Origin: Telmatospirillum sp.
Lineage (GTDB): Bacteria > Pseudomonadota > Alphaproteobacteria > Rhodospirillales > Magnetospirillaceae
Reading direction: 5' to 3'
Length of the DNA: 63,289 nucleotides
Assembly: GCA_031291415.1 (NCBI GenBank)
Contig: JARLJB010000007.1
Location: 1 to 63,289 of the forward strand
Part shown: positions 17,886 to 26,700 of the stretch, one piece after another
Position numbering within the stretch: the first letter of the stretch is position 1
Layout: each line of letters opens with the position of its first letter
Translations under genes and position numbers: made by a program
The notes under the pieces: generated by a model
The model's database searches: none
What the model was told of the DNA's origin: nothing
Seen by the model: only the letters and a program-made list of their open reading frames with translations

Positions 17886-18113
17886 TCAGGTTCCGTCGTC
17901 CACCTCGTCACCCGGCAGATATTCCAGAATATCGGCCGGCTGACAGTCGAGCGCGCGGCAAATCGCCGCCAATGTCGAAAAACGGATGGCCCGCGCCTTG
18001 CCGGTCTTCAGGATGGAAAGATTCTGGATGGAAATGCCCACAACATCGGCAAGATCGTTAAGGCGGATCTTGCGTCTGGCCATCATCACATCGAGGTTCA
18101 CTTGAATGGGCAT
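17886..18113 (-). CDS. small XRE-family helix-turn-helix regulator
   Basis: A 75-residue Cro/CI-type DNA-binding protein of the compact YozG-like group: MARRKIRLNDLADVVGISIQNLSILKTGKARAIRFSTLAAICRALDCQPADILEY. The helix-turn-helix spans about residues 17-40. It sits eight bases after the DUF2975 gene, the standard arrangement in which a DUF2975 membrane protein is paired with such a regulator, perhaps as a sensor/antagonist. The acidic tail (PGDEVDDGT) is typical. Confidence 0.88.
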   Translation of the reverse strand: MPIQVNLDVMMARRKIRLNDLADVVGISIQNLSILKTGKARAIRFSTLAAICRALDCQPADILEYLPGDEVDDGT

Positions 18114-18121
18114 AACCGGGC

Positions 18122-18670
18122 CTAAATAGTCAGATCGACGTCTTCCTGAAGCGTAACGGCCCGCTCAAGAATGAACTTGAAGGTGAGCACGAACAAACCG
18201 ACGGCGAGCGTCGGAACATCCACCTCATAGTCCGCGTGGTAGCCCTGCAGATCACCGGTAACGAACAGCCCGTAGGCCATCAGATTATTGAAGGCGAGTT
18301 GATAAACCGCCCAACCGACGATCAGCATGCCAAGCTGCCGGACGCTGTGCAGAGTCTTGAGAACGAACACATCTCCCTTGGCGAACCGTCGGATCGCGGT
18401 ATGCACGACCACCAGCATCGCCACGAAAAAGGCGTGCGCCGACGCGAATAACGACCAATAGACCATTTTTCCGCTGAGAGAAAAATTAGCGGGAAGCGGC
18501 AGGCTTTCGAAACAGCCGGCCGGATTGGGTTTCATGATGTCGCGAAGCGCCGCCGTGTCCAGAATGGAATGTACCGACAACCATAGGGTCACCGGATACA
18601 GCAGCCAAATGAGCCAATACAAGCGGTCGAGCCGACGGAACAGCCGCATATTGCTCTCTAGCGTGACCAT
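18122..18670 (-). CDS. DUF2975 family membrane protein
   Basis: A 182-residue integral membrane protein with four predicted helices (residues about 15-33, 66-88, 105-127 and 145-165). DUF2975 proteins are of unknown function and are almost always encoded with a small XRE regulator, as here. The N-terminal RRLDRLYWLIWLLYPVTLWLSV is repeated in the truncated paralogue directly upstream, whose 3' end overlaps this start by 13 bases. Topology and context are clear; function is not. Confidence 0.85.
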   Translation of the reverse strand: MVTLESNMRLFRRLDRLYWLIWLLYPVTLWLSVHSILDTAALRDIMKPNPAGCFESLPLPANFSLSGKMVYWSLFASAHAFFVAMLVVVHTAIRRFAKGDVFVLKTLHSVRQLGMLIVGWAVYQLAFNNLMAYGLFVTGDLQGYHADYEVDVPTLAVGLFVLTFKFILERAVTLQEDVDLTI

Positions 18671-18912
18671 GAATTACCTCTACCAAGATGAATTTTCGTC
18701 CTGAACGCATGCGCTTCCCCACCGGCACCAATACCGTCGCGGTGTTGAAATAGCATGGCAGGCCTTGCCGGTTCCATTATGTCACGGATGGATGCTGTGT
18801 CCAAAATGGAGTGCAAGGTCAACCAAATGGTCGCCGGATAAAGCAGGCCGACCAACCAAAACGGCCAATCGGATTGCCAAAACAGCCGGTCCAGCCAGCG
18901 AAACAATCCCAT
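18658..18912 (-). pseudogene. truncated DUF2975 paralogue
   Basis: An 84-codon frame whose first 50 residues mirror the intact neighbour (LFRWLDRLFW, GLLYPATIWLTLHSILDTASIRDIMEP against LFRRLDRLYW, LLYPVTLWLSVHSILDTAALRDIMKP). After that, identity stops and the frame ends in low-complexity charged residues, missing helices 2-4. It looks like the remnant of a tandem duplication partly deleted up to the intact copy. It could still be translated and might couple translation to the downstream gene. Confidence 0.7.
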
Positions 18913-19096
18913 GCCGCCCTCTGCCTAGCCATGACGCCATACGTTCAAGACAAGCTCCGGTCTTGGTCTTGCCCGTTTCCAAATCCCACGACCGGCGAGG
19001 CGGACGGGGCCAACGAATGTCCGACGATACCCATGCGGCCCCCTCCTGACAACTAATTTTTATCGTTTATCGTTTATTTTAGTATGATATTCGATA

Positions 19097-20290
19097 TCAC
19101 AATGCTCCGAGGCCACAGAATTTCAGGACGTTGCGCAGGTTGGCCAGCCCCTCCCGAACTTCGTCGGCGGTCGTATTCAAGGCCGGCATGAACCGCAGGC
19201 AGTGGGGTCGCGGTGCATTGATCAACAGGCCCTGCTCTCTGGCGACCTCGACCGCCCGCGGCGCCACATCGGCACCTAATTCGAGGGCCAGAAGAAGCCC
19301 GCGCCCACGAACTTCGCCCAGGGACAGCTCCCGCGACAGGCTTTCGAGCCCCGCGGCCAGCATCGCGCCGATCGAGCGGGTCCGGTCGAGGAAACCGTCG
19401 GCCAGCAGGCTTTCGACCGCGGCCACTCCGGCGGCGCAGCACAAGGGGTTGCCGCAGAAGGTCCCCCCCTGATCGCCGGGAGCAAAACAGGAAACGCTTT
19501 TCTTGGCCAGCAACGCCGACAGCGGAACGCCGCCGCCAATGCCTTTGCCCAATGTCATGATGTCGGGCTCGACGTCGTACTGCTGGTAGGCGAACATCGT
19601 TCCCGTACGGCCGCAGCCGGTCTGCACCTCGTCGACGATAAGCAACAAATTGTGCTCGTCGCAAAGGGCGCGCAGGCCTTGCAGAAAGGCGACATCGGCG
19701 GGAATGACGCCGGCCTCGCCCTGGATTGGTTCCAGCATGACGGCTACGGTGTTGGATCCGATGAGCGCCCGAACCTGGTCGAGATCATTGAGATCGGCTT
19801 TGGGAAACCCCGGAACCTGGGGGGCAAAAATCCGGTCCCAGCCAGGCTTGCCGCTCAGGGACATGGTGGCCAGTGTCCGCCCGTGGAAACCGTTGCGGAA
19901 GGTGATGATTTCGAAAGCGCCGTTCTTGTGAAGCTGCCCCCATTTCCGCGCCAATTTGATCGCCCCTTCGTTGGCTTCCGCCCCGGAGCTGCCGAAAAAC
20001 ACATGGTCGAAACAGCTGGCGCCGGTCAGGAGATTGGCGAGTTCGAGGGCTGGTTCGCTATAGAAAGCCGGACTTGGATTGATCAGGGTCGATGCCTGAC
20101 GCGCCAGGGCTTTGGCAATGACGGCCGGTGAATGTCCCAGACAGTTCACCGCCCACCCCTGGACCCAGTCGAGATAGCGATTACCCAGCCCGTCATAGAG
20201 ATAGGCCCCCTCGCCACGGACGAAAACGGTATCGGGACGATGGGTGATCGGCATCAGGCTGTCGATGGGAAGAGCACTTTGATTTGGCAT
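19097..20290 (-). CDS. argD: acetylornithine aminotransferase-like class III PLP enzyme
   Basis: A 397-residue class III aminotransferase. PLP-binding Lys lies in [20 protein letters not shown], the Asp contacting the pyridine nitrogen in [16 protein letters not shown], and the substrate segment in [21 protein letters not shown]. The best match is ArgD, which transaminates N-acetylornithine in arginine synthesis; succinylornithine or other omega-aminotransferases remain possible. The start ATG follows AAAGAGG. A perfect terminator hairpin lies just upstream of the start and an Arg-rich 37-codon frame precedes it, hinting at attenuation by arginine supply. Confidence 0.85.
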   Translation of the reverse strand: MPNQSALPIDSLMPITHRPDTVFVRGEGAYLYDGLGNRYLDWVQGWAVNCLGHSPAVIAKALARQASTLINPSPAFYSEPALELANLLTGASCFDHVFFGSSGAEANEGAIKLARKWGQLHKNGAFEIITFRNGFHGRTLATMSLSGKPGWDRIFAPQVPGFPKADLNDLDQVRALIGSNTVAVMLEPIQGEAGVIPADVAFLQGLRALCDEHNLLLIVDEVQTGCGRTGTMFAYQQYDVEPDIMTLGKGIGGGVPLSALLAKKSVSCFAPGDQGGTFCGNPLCCAAGVAAVESLLADGFLDRTRSIGAMLAAGLESLSRELSLGEVRGRGLLLALELGADVAPRAVEVAREQGLLINAPRPHCLRFMPALNTTADEVREGLANLRNVLKFCGLGAL

Positions 20291-20312
20291 GAGATACCTC
20301 TTTTACGGACAA

Positions 20313-20344
20313 AAAAAAGGCCACGGGATAAGCCGTGGCCTTTT
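20313..20344 (-). terminator. intrinsic terminator / candidate attenuator upstream of argD
   Basis: On the minus strand a perfect 12-bp stem (AAAAGGCCACGG / CCGTGGCCTTTT, six-base loop) runs into eight consecutive T residues, a textbook intrinsic terminator. It ends about 20 bases before the argD start and begins about 25 bases after the small Arg-rich ORF, so it could end the upstream methyltransferase transcript or act as an attenuator. Confidence 0.8.
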
Positions 20345-20367
20345 CGAGAAATCGTCTGTTGGAGAGA

Positions 20368-20481
20368 TCAGGCTTCCCGGATCTCCATACCCACCATCGA
20401 TAATTCACGAACGCACGGCGGCCGGCCTGACTTGCGTCGGGCGGCGGTCGTACGTCGGGAGATTTCGAGGCGAATGATCAT
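20368..20481 (-). CDS. candidate Arg-rich leader peptide for argD
   Basis: A 37-codon frame (begins MIIRLEISRRTTAARRK) with eight Arg, including two RR pairs, lying between the methyltransferase stop and the terminator before argD. Leader peptides of amino-acid attenuators contain runs of the regulated amino acid and are followed by a terminator, as here. The known part is the geometry; that it is translated and regulatory is inference. Chance is a real alternative because Arg is common in GC-rich frames, and no alternative antiterminator stem has been demonstrated. Confidence 0.45.
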   Translation of the reverse strand: MIIRLEISRRTTAARRKSGRPPCVRELSMVGMEIREA

Positions 20482-20500
20482 GGACGAAACAATCCGGTCT

Positions 20501-21367
20501 TTAGGGTCGTCTGTCAACATCGAGGTCGTGCCGATGTTTGGCCGGCCCCCGTTTGGTGATCCGGTAGACCGCCGCCGGCGGAATATTGAGATAGACGCGG
20601 CCGACGCATGTCGCTTTGAGACCCAGCCGGTCGAGGTAGCGCCGGGGAATCGGGCAACAGGGGCCATAGGTGAACTGGTAGAACGCGCCCCCCTCGCGCA
20701 GGGCGCCAAAGGCCCCGCCGAGAATGGCAAGAACCTGTTTTGAAGACATCGACAGCAGCGGCAGTCCGCTGACAACGGCGCCGATCGATGCCCCTTCGAA
20801 CACATGCTGCCGGTCAAGCCGGGCCGCATCCATATGCAACACCCGAACGTCGGGGAACCGCGCTCGGAGCAATTCCGAAAAATCGGCGCCGTTCTCGACC
20901 AGCGTCAGATCCTCCGGTTTCACGCCCCTGGCCAGCAGCGCGCGCGTGAAGACGCCAGTCCCCGGACCGAGTTCGAGCACCGCTCCGCACTCCGGCGAAA
21001 TCTCGCGGGTGATCAGCCTGGACAGCGCGGCTCCCGAAGGGGCGATCGCGCCGACGCGCAATGGGTTGGCGGCCCAGGCGCGCAGGAACGACAGGACGTC
21101 GGGCACCTTGCGCCGCGACCGGCGCATCCGCGATCTTACCCGCGAAGAGCCTGGTTGCCTGCCAAGACGCGGCACATCGAGCAAATTCGCCTCCTCGCTT
21201 TTCAAGGTGGCCATGGCCATTTCGACGCGGGGCGGCGAATTCGAACGTTGGACGTCCTGGAGGAATCGCATGGCCTGGTCGATCTTGCTCAGTATGGGGG
21301 CGAGGAGATTCATCATGGCGCGGATGGTATGGCTAGGAAGCTTTGCCTGCAAGACGTCCTCACACAT
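20501..21367 (-). CDS. SAM-dependent methyltransferase, phospholipid N-methyltransferase-like
   Basis: A 288-residue class I methyltransferase. The Rossmann region starts around residue 95 (FLRAWAANPLRVGAIAPSGAALSRLI) with the SAM motif VLELGPGTGVFTRALLARG, acidic loop LTLVENGADF and motif IV region VVSGLPLLSM. This resembles PmtA-type phosphatidylethanolamine N-methyltransferases (PSS..L...M and ELGPGTG) more than rRNA dimethylases. The N-terminal 90 residues are Arg-rich and poorly conserved; translation might instead begin at the tandem ATGs near 21316. No lipid genes are adjacent, so substrate remains open. Confidence 0.78.
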   Translation of the reverse strand: MCEDVLQAKLPSHTIRAMMNLLAPILSKIDQAMRFLQDVQRSNSPPRVEMAMATLKSEEANLLDVPRLGRQPGSSRVRSRMRRSRRKVPDVLSFLRAWAANPLRVGAIAPSGAALSRLITREISPECGAVLELGPGTGVFTRALLARGVKPEDLTLVENGADFSELLRARFPDVRVLHMDAARLDRQHVFEGASIGAVVSGLPLLSMSSKQVLAILGGAFGALREGGAFYQFTYGPCCPIPRRYLDRLGLKATCVGRVYLNIPPAAVYRITKRGPAKHRHDLDVDRRP

Positions 21368-21580
21368 TCGCTCACAATCGTTGCCGACCCGACAACAGGG
21401 TCCTTTTCCACAGCCTGCGCCACTCCGGCGGCCGGGACCGCGTCCAACGCATATCTAAGTTGTCGTTTTGTGCAATGCACAACACGCAGACGAGCTCTTC
21501 GCCTTTTGAGATGTTCGCAACGACCGGAGCCTCTTATGGTGCGGCCCTGCGATAAGGACACATCTATTTTAGGAATTTTC

Positions 21581-21778
21581 ATGACCACGTTTGTGCTCCC
21601 CAGAGACACGCTTTTCTCGAACCCCATCCTGGCTGTGCCATCCAAATGGGTGGCCGGTCTCATCACTGGAATGGTGGTCGCTCAGGGTAAGGCCCTCCAG
21701 GACGAACGGACGAAGACACTTCGCCGCCTTGATCTGAAGAAAGAGCAGTTCCCGGTGTCGTACGGCTGGTGCATCTGA
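21581..21778 (+). CDS. possible small hypothetical protein
   Basis: A 65-codon frame starting MTTFVLPRDTLFSNPILAVP with AGGAA upstream. I recognise no domain. A hydrophobic patch (WVAGLITGMVVAQG) is followed by a basic stretch (RTKTLRRLDLKKEQF). A longer frame exists antisense here, but it runs into rubrerythrin and looks like a shadow. Translation is uncertain. Confidence 0.3.
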   Translation: MTTFVLPRDTLFSNPILAVPSKWVAGLITGMVVAQGKALQDERTKTLRRLDLKKEQFPVSYGWCI

Positions 21779-21876
21779 ACCAGATCGACGGACGCGCGGC
21801 CATCGCCCCGTCCCCATAAATCCACTGATTTTTACATCGGCTCCGGCGTTTCGGCCGGTCTGCACTACCGAGAAGA

Positions 21877-21897
21877 CGGCGGGTTGTCGACCCGCCG
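21877..21897 (-). terminator. hairpin after rubrerythrin
   Basis: An 8-bp GC stem (CGGCGGGT / ACCCGCCG, five-base loop) 17 bases past the rubrerythrin stop. No U tract follows. Confidence 0.4.
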
Positions 21898-21914
21898 CAA
21901 CTCCGTTACCTGGA

Positions 21915-22415
21915 TCAAACGATCTCGGTGTATTTTCCCGCTTTGGCTTTGCACACCGGACACTGATCGGGCACACCGCCAACCACCGTGTGTCCGCAAA
22001 CGCTACAAACGTAAACGCGGCCTTCCGGCAGATCCTTGCCGGCATCGACCGACGCCAGCGCGTCCGTGAAGAGTCCATGGTGGACTTTCTCGACGTCGAG
22101 GGCGCGCTTCATGGACAACTCCGCCATTTTGGCGCCTTCCTGCTCGGCCGTCGCCACGAAGCCGGGGTACATTTCCTCGAACTCGTACTTTTCCCCGGCG
22201 ATCGCCGCTTTCAAGTTTTCCGCCGTCGCCTTGATGCCGCCCATGGCACGGAGATGGGCGTGCGCATGGATGGTTTCCGCTGCGGCCACCGCCCGGAACA
22301 GCTTGGCCACCTGCGGCAGACCGTCCTTCTGGGCAGCCTCTCCATAGGCAAGATATTTCCGGTTGGCCTGGCTTTCCCCAGAGAAAGCTTCAGCAAGGTT
22401 TTTGTCGGTTTTCAT
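21915..22415 (-). CDS. rbr: rubrerythrin
   Basis: A 166-residue protein with an N-terminal ferritin-like four-helix domain carrying the diiron ligands (Glu in AEAFSGESQANRKY, E and H in AETIHAHAHL, E in KYEFEEMYP) and a C-terminal rubredoxin domain with two CxxC pairs (CSVCG and CPVC). Rubrerythrin is a cytoplasmic NADH-linked peroxidase that protects anaerobes and microaerobes, suited to a host with oxygen-sensitive nitrogenases. It is monocistronic with its own promoter region upstream. Confidence 0.95.
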   Translation of the reverse strand: MKTDKNLAEAFSGESQANRKYLAYGEAAQKDGLPQVAKLFRAVAAAETIHAHAHLRAMGGIKATAENLKAAIAGEKYEFEEMYPGFVATAEQEGAKMAELSMKRALDVEKVHHGLFTDALASVDAGKDLPEGRVYVCSVCGHTVVGGVPDQCPVCKAKAGKYTEIV

Positions 22416-22554
22416 TCTTCATCCCTACTCTGTTGGTCATCCGCCCCGGTTTCATCCTGGAGGGCGATTCGGACTTCAACTTTATTAAGATAGAGCAGGA
22501 TTCAGGTTTTTGACGGTATCGCCATGCGATTCCATCAAAAAGTCATCCGGATCA

Positions 22555-22625
22555 AGTCCAGCATGTCATCTAAGTGACATGTCGGACTTGGCTCTATGCG
22601 ATACCTACGCCCCCGGAAACCGAGC
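22555..22625. repeat. dispersed hairpin repeat, partial family C copy
   Basis: CATGTCA-TCTAAG-TGACATG forms a 7-bp stem (22562-22581), followed by GAT(A)CCTACGCCCCCGG. The same order, hairpin with a CTAA loop then GATGCCTGCGCCTCCGG, occurs inside the element at 55077-55362. It sits just past the SWIM gene stop. Confidence 0.5.
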
Positions 22626-22640
22626 GAACAGCAAACCCAA

Positions 22641-23543
22641 TCAGCCGTCAGCCTCCGGATCGCGCACCGGTTTTTTCGGCACCGCCCGAACCGATTTGAC
22701 GGTTTTGCCTTTGCCGCCTTGCGCGGCCGGCTTCTTCGGTGACCGAACGCCTTTGACCGGTTTGGGCTTTGCCGCCGATCGTCGGGGCTTCTTCGGCCGT
22801 GGCTCTGCCGCAGCGGGTTCGTCCTCCGTCGCCATATCGAGACCGAACAGCGCGGAAATATCGGCGGTCTCAAGAATTTTTCCAGAGGCCGGAGAGGCTG
22901 TCGACAAGGGCGTCGCCGGATTCAAATTGGCGACCATGTCCTTGGCATCGACGCCGCGCAGCAAGAACAGCAACTCGGCGTTCTTGTCCAATCGCCATCC
23001 GACGCCGTAGAGCACCGCCGCCACATGCTTGCACATCGACGCGGAGTCCGGGCAACTGCAGGAAAAGCGGATCTCCGACGGTTTGGGGAATAGGCCGTGG
23101 TCGCGGCGGCACAGGCGTTCCATCACCGGTTGGGAAAACCGGCCCTGCAGAAGCTCGACCAGGGAATCAATGGAACCCGCGCAATCGCGACACAACGATT
23201 GCCACGCCGGCTTCGTCGTCGCCTTGATGTCGACGGCGACCTTGTAGACCGACGAACCGCTGACCAGCGCCCGCACCTTCAACGGCTCGATCTGCAGATC
23301 GACGACCGAGCCGTTGCGGACGTAACTGCGGCCACGCGGCAGACGGTTTTCGTAATCGTGGTAGCCTTCCAGATTGTCGCACCACGCCTTGCCCCAGAAG
23401 GTCTTGGCAATCGTTCGTCCTTCGATGGTCACCGGTGCCGGCACCAGCCCTTTCTTACGCAGCTTCTCCACTTCGCGTTTGGCCTGCTGGCGGCGCTCGG
23501 CGACCGACACATAGGGCGGCCAATATCCGTAATCGTAAGCCAT
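22641..23543 (-). CDS. SWIM zinc-finger protein with H1-like tail
   Basis: A 300-residue protein. The SWIM motif CxCx(n)CxH is CSCPDSASMCKHVAAVLYGVG at about residues 161-181. The N-terminal half (KTFWGKAWCDNLEGYHDYENRLPRGRSYVRNG) is the conserved region of the YwqB-type SWIM family. Residues 245-300 are a Lys/Pro/Ala-rich tail with repeated KKP and AKPK units, resembling histone H1-like DNA-binding tails. It is encoded five bases after the SNF2 ATPase gene, the common bacterial SWIM-SNF2 pairing (YwqB/YwqA in Bacillus), suggesting a joint DNA or chromatin-like function. Confidence 0.88.
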   Translation of the reverse strand: MAYDYGYWPPYVSVAERRQQAKREVEKLRKKGLVPAPVTIEGRTIAKTFWGKAWCDNLEGYHDYENRLPRGRSYVRNGSVVDLQIEPLKVRALVSGSSVYKVAVDIKATTKPAWQSLCRDCAGSIDSLVELLQGRFSQPVMERLCRRDHGLFPKPSEIRFSCSCPDSASMCKHVAAVLYGVGWRLDKNAELLFLLRGVDAKDMVANLNPATPLSTASPASGKILETADISALFGLDMATEDEPAAAEPRPKKPRRSAAKPKPVKGVRSPKKPAAQGGKGKTVKSVRAVPKKPVRDPEADG

Positions 23544-23548
23544 CGTCC

Positions 23549-26251
23549 TCAGTCCCTCATCGCGGCGCTAAGATCAAGGGTCACCATCTGCAACAACTGG
23601 TCGTCGGTCATCTCGGTTAGATTGACCTCGCCGGAGCCGGTCAACACATCGTCGGACAGGTCTTTCTTCGAGTCGATCAGCGCGTCGATCTTCTCTTCGA
23701 CCGTTCCGCGGCAAACGAATTTGTGGACCAGCACATTCTTCTTCTGACCGATGCGAAAAGCGCGGTCAGTCGCCTGGTTCTCGGCCGCGGCGTTCCACCA
23801 CCGATCGAAATGCACCACATGGGAGGCGGCGGTCAAGGTCAAGCCGGATCCGCCCGCCTTCAGCGTCAGGACGAAGAAGGGAATGTTCTCGTCCTCCTGG
23901 AACGACTTCACCAAGGCCTTGCGGTCCTTCACCGGCGTTTGGCCGTGCAGCACGACGCCCGGCCGGCCGAACACGCCACCCAGAAACGCCGCCAACGGCG
24001 CGGTCATTTCGCGGAATTGGGTGAAGACCAGCATCTTTTCCTGTCGCGCCGCGACCGTCGTGGCAATCTCGCGTAGCCGGGCCATTTTGCCGCTGTCGTC
24101 CTCGGCCCAGACGTTGTCGTTCAGCCACTGGGACGGATGGTTGCAGATCTGCTTCAGCCGCATCAGCGACGCCAGCACGATGCCCTTGCGCTGGATGCCG
24201 TCGGAATCGCCCAGGGTATCGGCCAGGTCGGAAACCGTTTGGGCGTAGAGAGCCGCCTGTTTGCGGCTGAGCGGGCAATATGCCGTGACCTCGGTCTTGT
24301 CCGGCAGATCGGCAATGACCGCCTTGTCGGTCTTCATCCGCCGCAGGATATAGGGACGCACGAGATCGCGCAGAGGCCCGTAAGGGTTGTGCTCGCGCTC
24401 GGTCAGACCTTTGGTGTAACGGGAAAACTGTCGGGCCGAGCCCAAGAGCCCGGGATTGATGAAATCGAAGATCGACCAAAGATCGCCCAAGTGGTTTTCC
24501 ACCGGAGTCCCGGTCAGCGCGATGCGCGCTTTCGCCTTCAAAGCCTTGGCCGCCTTCGATTGTTTGGTGCCCGGATTCTTGATCGCCTGGGCCTCGTCAA
24601 GAATGACCAGACGCCAATCCATCGCCGCCAATGCCGGCACTCTCAGCAAGCTGCCGTAACTGGTGATCGCCAGATCGACATCAGCCAGCGAGTCCCGCGA
24701 GACCTGACGAAATTGCTCGACCGGCATTGCCGACGGATGGACGATCCGCACCGCGAGGTCCGGCGCGAAACGGTCGATCTCGGCGGCCCAGTTGGCCAAC
24801 AACGAGGCCGGCGCCACCAAAAGACTCGGCCGCCGTTCCTTGTCGTCCCGCCGCAGGATCAGCAGCAAGGACAGCACCTGAATGGTCTTGCCCAACCCCA
24901 TGTCGTCAGCCAGGCACGCCCCCAGCCCCAGGCCAGAGAGCAGACGCAGCCACTGTACGCCGGCCTTTTGGTACGGACGCAAGGTTCCCTTCAGGGCTGG
25001 TCCGGGATCGGCATTGGCGCCATCGGGGCTGCGCAGAGATTTCAGAGTCTCGGCCAGCCAGGGCCCGGCGATCACCTGCGACCAGTCGGTGAGACCGGCC
25101 TCAGGTTCCGCGTCGCCCAACGTCGCCCCGGCCAGCAGGCGCATCGCCTCAGCAAAGGTCAAACCTTCGCTCTCGGCCAACTCCTGGGCCTCGTGGAATT
25201 GCCGCATGGCGGCGTCGAGGCGCCGCTGATCGACCTCGACCCACTGGCCACGTAGCAGCACCAGCGAGTCGGTGCCGTGGAGCAGGCGGGCGACTTCTTC
25301 CTCGGTAAGCGGTTCCCCCTCCAGCGTCACGTCCATGTCGAAATCGAGCAGACCGTCGAGCCCCGTCAAAGACGGCTGCTTGGCGCCGACCTTGGCGGTG
25401 ACCCGGGCCCGGGCCGGACGGCCGGCACGCCAGTTTGGAGGCATCCGCACGATGACGCCGGCGCTCTCCAATTCCGGCACACTCGACAGCAACCGCGCCG
25501 CGTCGCCCGGTGTCCAGCGCAAGGGATGGAATATCTCTCCCGCCTCGACCATCGCCCGCAGCCAATCGCAATGCTCGGCGGCGCGCTGGACCGGCAGCAG
25601 CAGGGACAACAGCGCCTCGCGGTTGGCCGCGCCGGAATAGTCGCGCAAAGCCTGGCCGAGTGGCACATGCTGGGCTTTGGCCGCCGATGAAAGCCGCGTG
25701 GTATAGGTGGCCATGAAGGCGAAGGGCCAAGCCGGATCACCCCGGTTTTCGGCCAGATTGAAATGCACCCGGCCGACCAGGTTCCAGGCCGGATTGAGTG
25801 CTTTCAGAAAACTTTGAAGATCGGTTCGAGACTCGGCCAGTGTTTTGTCGAACGCCGTTCCGATCTCATCCCAGAGCGCGAGCAGGACATCGGCGGACAG
25901 ATACTCCGCCCCGGCCATCATCGGCGCGGTCAATAGCAGAGTGGCGATATCCGCCTCGGCCGGCGGCGGTACCTTCGGCAAGGTCGCGGATGCCGGCTTG
26001 CCCGTGCCATTCGCCCCATGGAAACACAATGCGGCGACATAGCGCGCCGCGAAATCGCGCCACCAAAGGAAAACGGGCGGCAGCGCCTGCCCGATCTCGC
26101 CAGCCCCCAGGCGCAGCAGACCAGGACCGCTGCCCCGAGAAAAAGCTTCGGCCAGCCGGGCCGCCACCTTGTCGTCCAGATGGACGGCGTCGGCGTCGGC
26201 CTTAAACATGAGATGTCCGAGCGGCGTCAGACGCAGGTCGAATTGAGACAT
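23549..26251 (-). CDS. SNF2-family DNA-dependent ATPase/helicase
   Basis: A 900-residue Swi2/Snf2 protein. N-terminal residues 1-430 are the bacterial SNF2-associated region; the ATPase follows with motif I DDMGLGKTIQVLSLL, II VILDEAQAIKN, III LTGTPVENHLGDLWS, and helicase C-terminal motifs V (LKAGGSGLTLTAASHVVHFDRWWN) and VI (QATDRAFRIGQ). Such proteins translocate on duplex DNA and remodel protein-DNA complexes. No nuclease domain or phage-defence partner was found nearby; the only consistent partner is the SWIM protein directly downstream. Confidence 0.94.
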   Translation of the reverse strand: MSQFDLRLTPLGHLMFKADADAVHLDDKVAARLAEAFSRGSGPGLLRLGAGEIGQALPPVFLWWRDFAARYVAALCFHGANGTGKPASATLPKVPPPAEADIATLLLTAPMMAGAEYLSADVLLALWDEIGTAFDKTLAESRTDLQSFLKALNPAWNLVGRVHFNLAENRGDPAWPFAFMATYTTRLSSAAKAQHVPLGQALRDYSGAANREALLSLLLPVQRAAEHCDWLRAMVEAGEIFHPLRWTPGDAARLLSSVPELESAGVIVRMPPNWRAGRPARARVTAKVGAKQPSLTGLDGLLDFDMDVTLEGEPLTEEEVARLLHGTDSLVLLRGQWVEVDQRRLDAAMRQFHEAQELAESEGLTFAEAMRLLAGATLGDAEPEAGLTDWSQVIAGPWLAETLKSLRSPDGANADPGPALKGTLRPYQKAGVQWLRLLSGLGLGACLADDMGLGKTIQVLSLLLILRRDDKERRPSLLVAPASLLANWAAEIDRFAPDLAVRIVHPSAMPVEQFRQVSRDSLADVDLAITSYGSLLRVPALAAMDWRLVILDEAQAIKNPGTKQSKAAKALKAKARIALTGTPVENHLGDLWSIFDFINPGLLGSARQFSRYTKGLTEREHNPYGPLRDLVRPYILRRMKTDKAVIADLPDKTEVTAYCPLSRKQAALYAQTVSDLADTLGDSDGIQRKGIVLASLMRLKQICNHPSQWLNDNVWAEDDSGKMARLREIATTVAARQEKMLVFTQFREMTAPLAAFLGGVFGRPGVVLHGQTPVKDRKALVKSFQEDENIPFFVLTLKAGGSGLTLTAASHVVHFDRWWNAAAENQATDRAFRIGQKKNVLVHKFVCRGTVEEKIDALIDSKKDLSDDVLTGSGEVNLTEMTDDQLLQMVTLDLSAAMRD

Positions 26252-26320
26252 TGTCGCAGGATACCCGAGCCCGTCCGATTTGGAAGACGCTCCCGCATTC
26301 CGCTCCGGCGCCTCAGCTGA

Positions 26321-26575
26321 TCACTTTACCTTGCCCTCGCCGCCATCGACAACCACCGTCCCGCTTTTGGGAGCCCGAACGACCACCCGGCAGGGATCTC
26401 CCGCCTCTTTCACCACCGTTCCGACCATGTTCTCCTCGACGCCGATGACATAGCCGTCGGTCAGACAAATAGCGGAATACTCCTCTTCATCCGAGATCAC
26501 CCAGAGGCGGTCATTCCCAGTCTTGTCCCGGCCCCAGGAGTAGATGGTTCCCGGTTCCATGTCCTTGACGTACAT
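26321..26575 (-). CDS. small conserved-looking hypothetical protein
   Basis: An 84-residue acidic protein from the ATG at 26575 (a GTG at 26596 would add seven residues). I recognise no family. Composition is soluble beta-rich, with YVKDMEPGTIYSWGRDKTGNDRLWVISDEEEYSAICLT at the start, and Val-rich strands at the end (GTVVVDGGEGKVK). It lies 69 bases from the SNF2 start and is transcribed toward it, so it could be the first gene of that operon, which would be the only clue to role. Confidence 0.6.
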   Translation of the reverse strand: MYVKDMEPGTIYSWGRDKTGNDRLWVISDEEEYSAICLTDGYVIGVEENMVGTVVKEAGDPCRVVVRAPKSGTVVVDGGEGKVK

Positions 26576-26640
26576 CGTGCGACCCCGTGCGGCCACGTTT
26601 TCACCCCGCCAACTTGCGATTGTCCGAACGGGATCATCTT

Positions 26641-26678
26641 ATACCAAGTCTCGATGAAGCGGACTCACCGAGACTTGG
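26641..26678 (-). terminator. hairpin after the PEP-CTERM gene (ATACCAAG repeat)
   Basis: A 10-bp perfect stem (CCAAGTCTCG / CGAGACTTGG) following the leftward PEP-CTERM gene. The left arm belongs to the ATACCAAGyCTCGATGA repeat also found at 13452. Confidence 0.5.
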
Positions 26679-26700
26679 ATGGTGGCATGCCGAGAAAGCG

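Larger units (their letters stand above)
21368..21914. other. intergenic region with one doubtful small ORF
   Basis: Between the methyltransferase start and the rubrerythrin stop. A 65-codon rightward frame (21581-21778) and a GC hairpin at 21877-21897 are the only structures noted; the rest lacks recognisable content. Confidence 0.5.

Noticed and set aside
23549-26251. SNF2 gene as part of a DISARM-type defence system
   Set aside because: No methylase, DUF1998 or phospholipase-D-like partners are nearby; the neighbour is a SWIM protein, the usual housekeeping-type pair.
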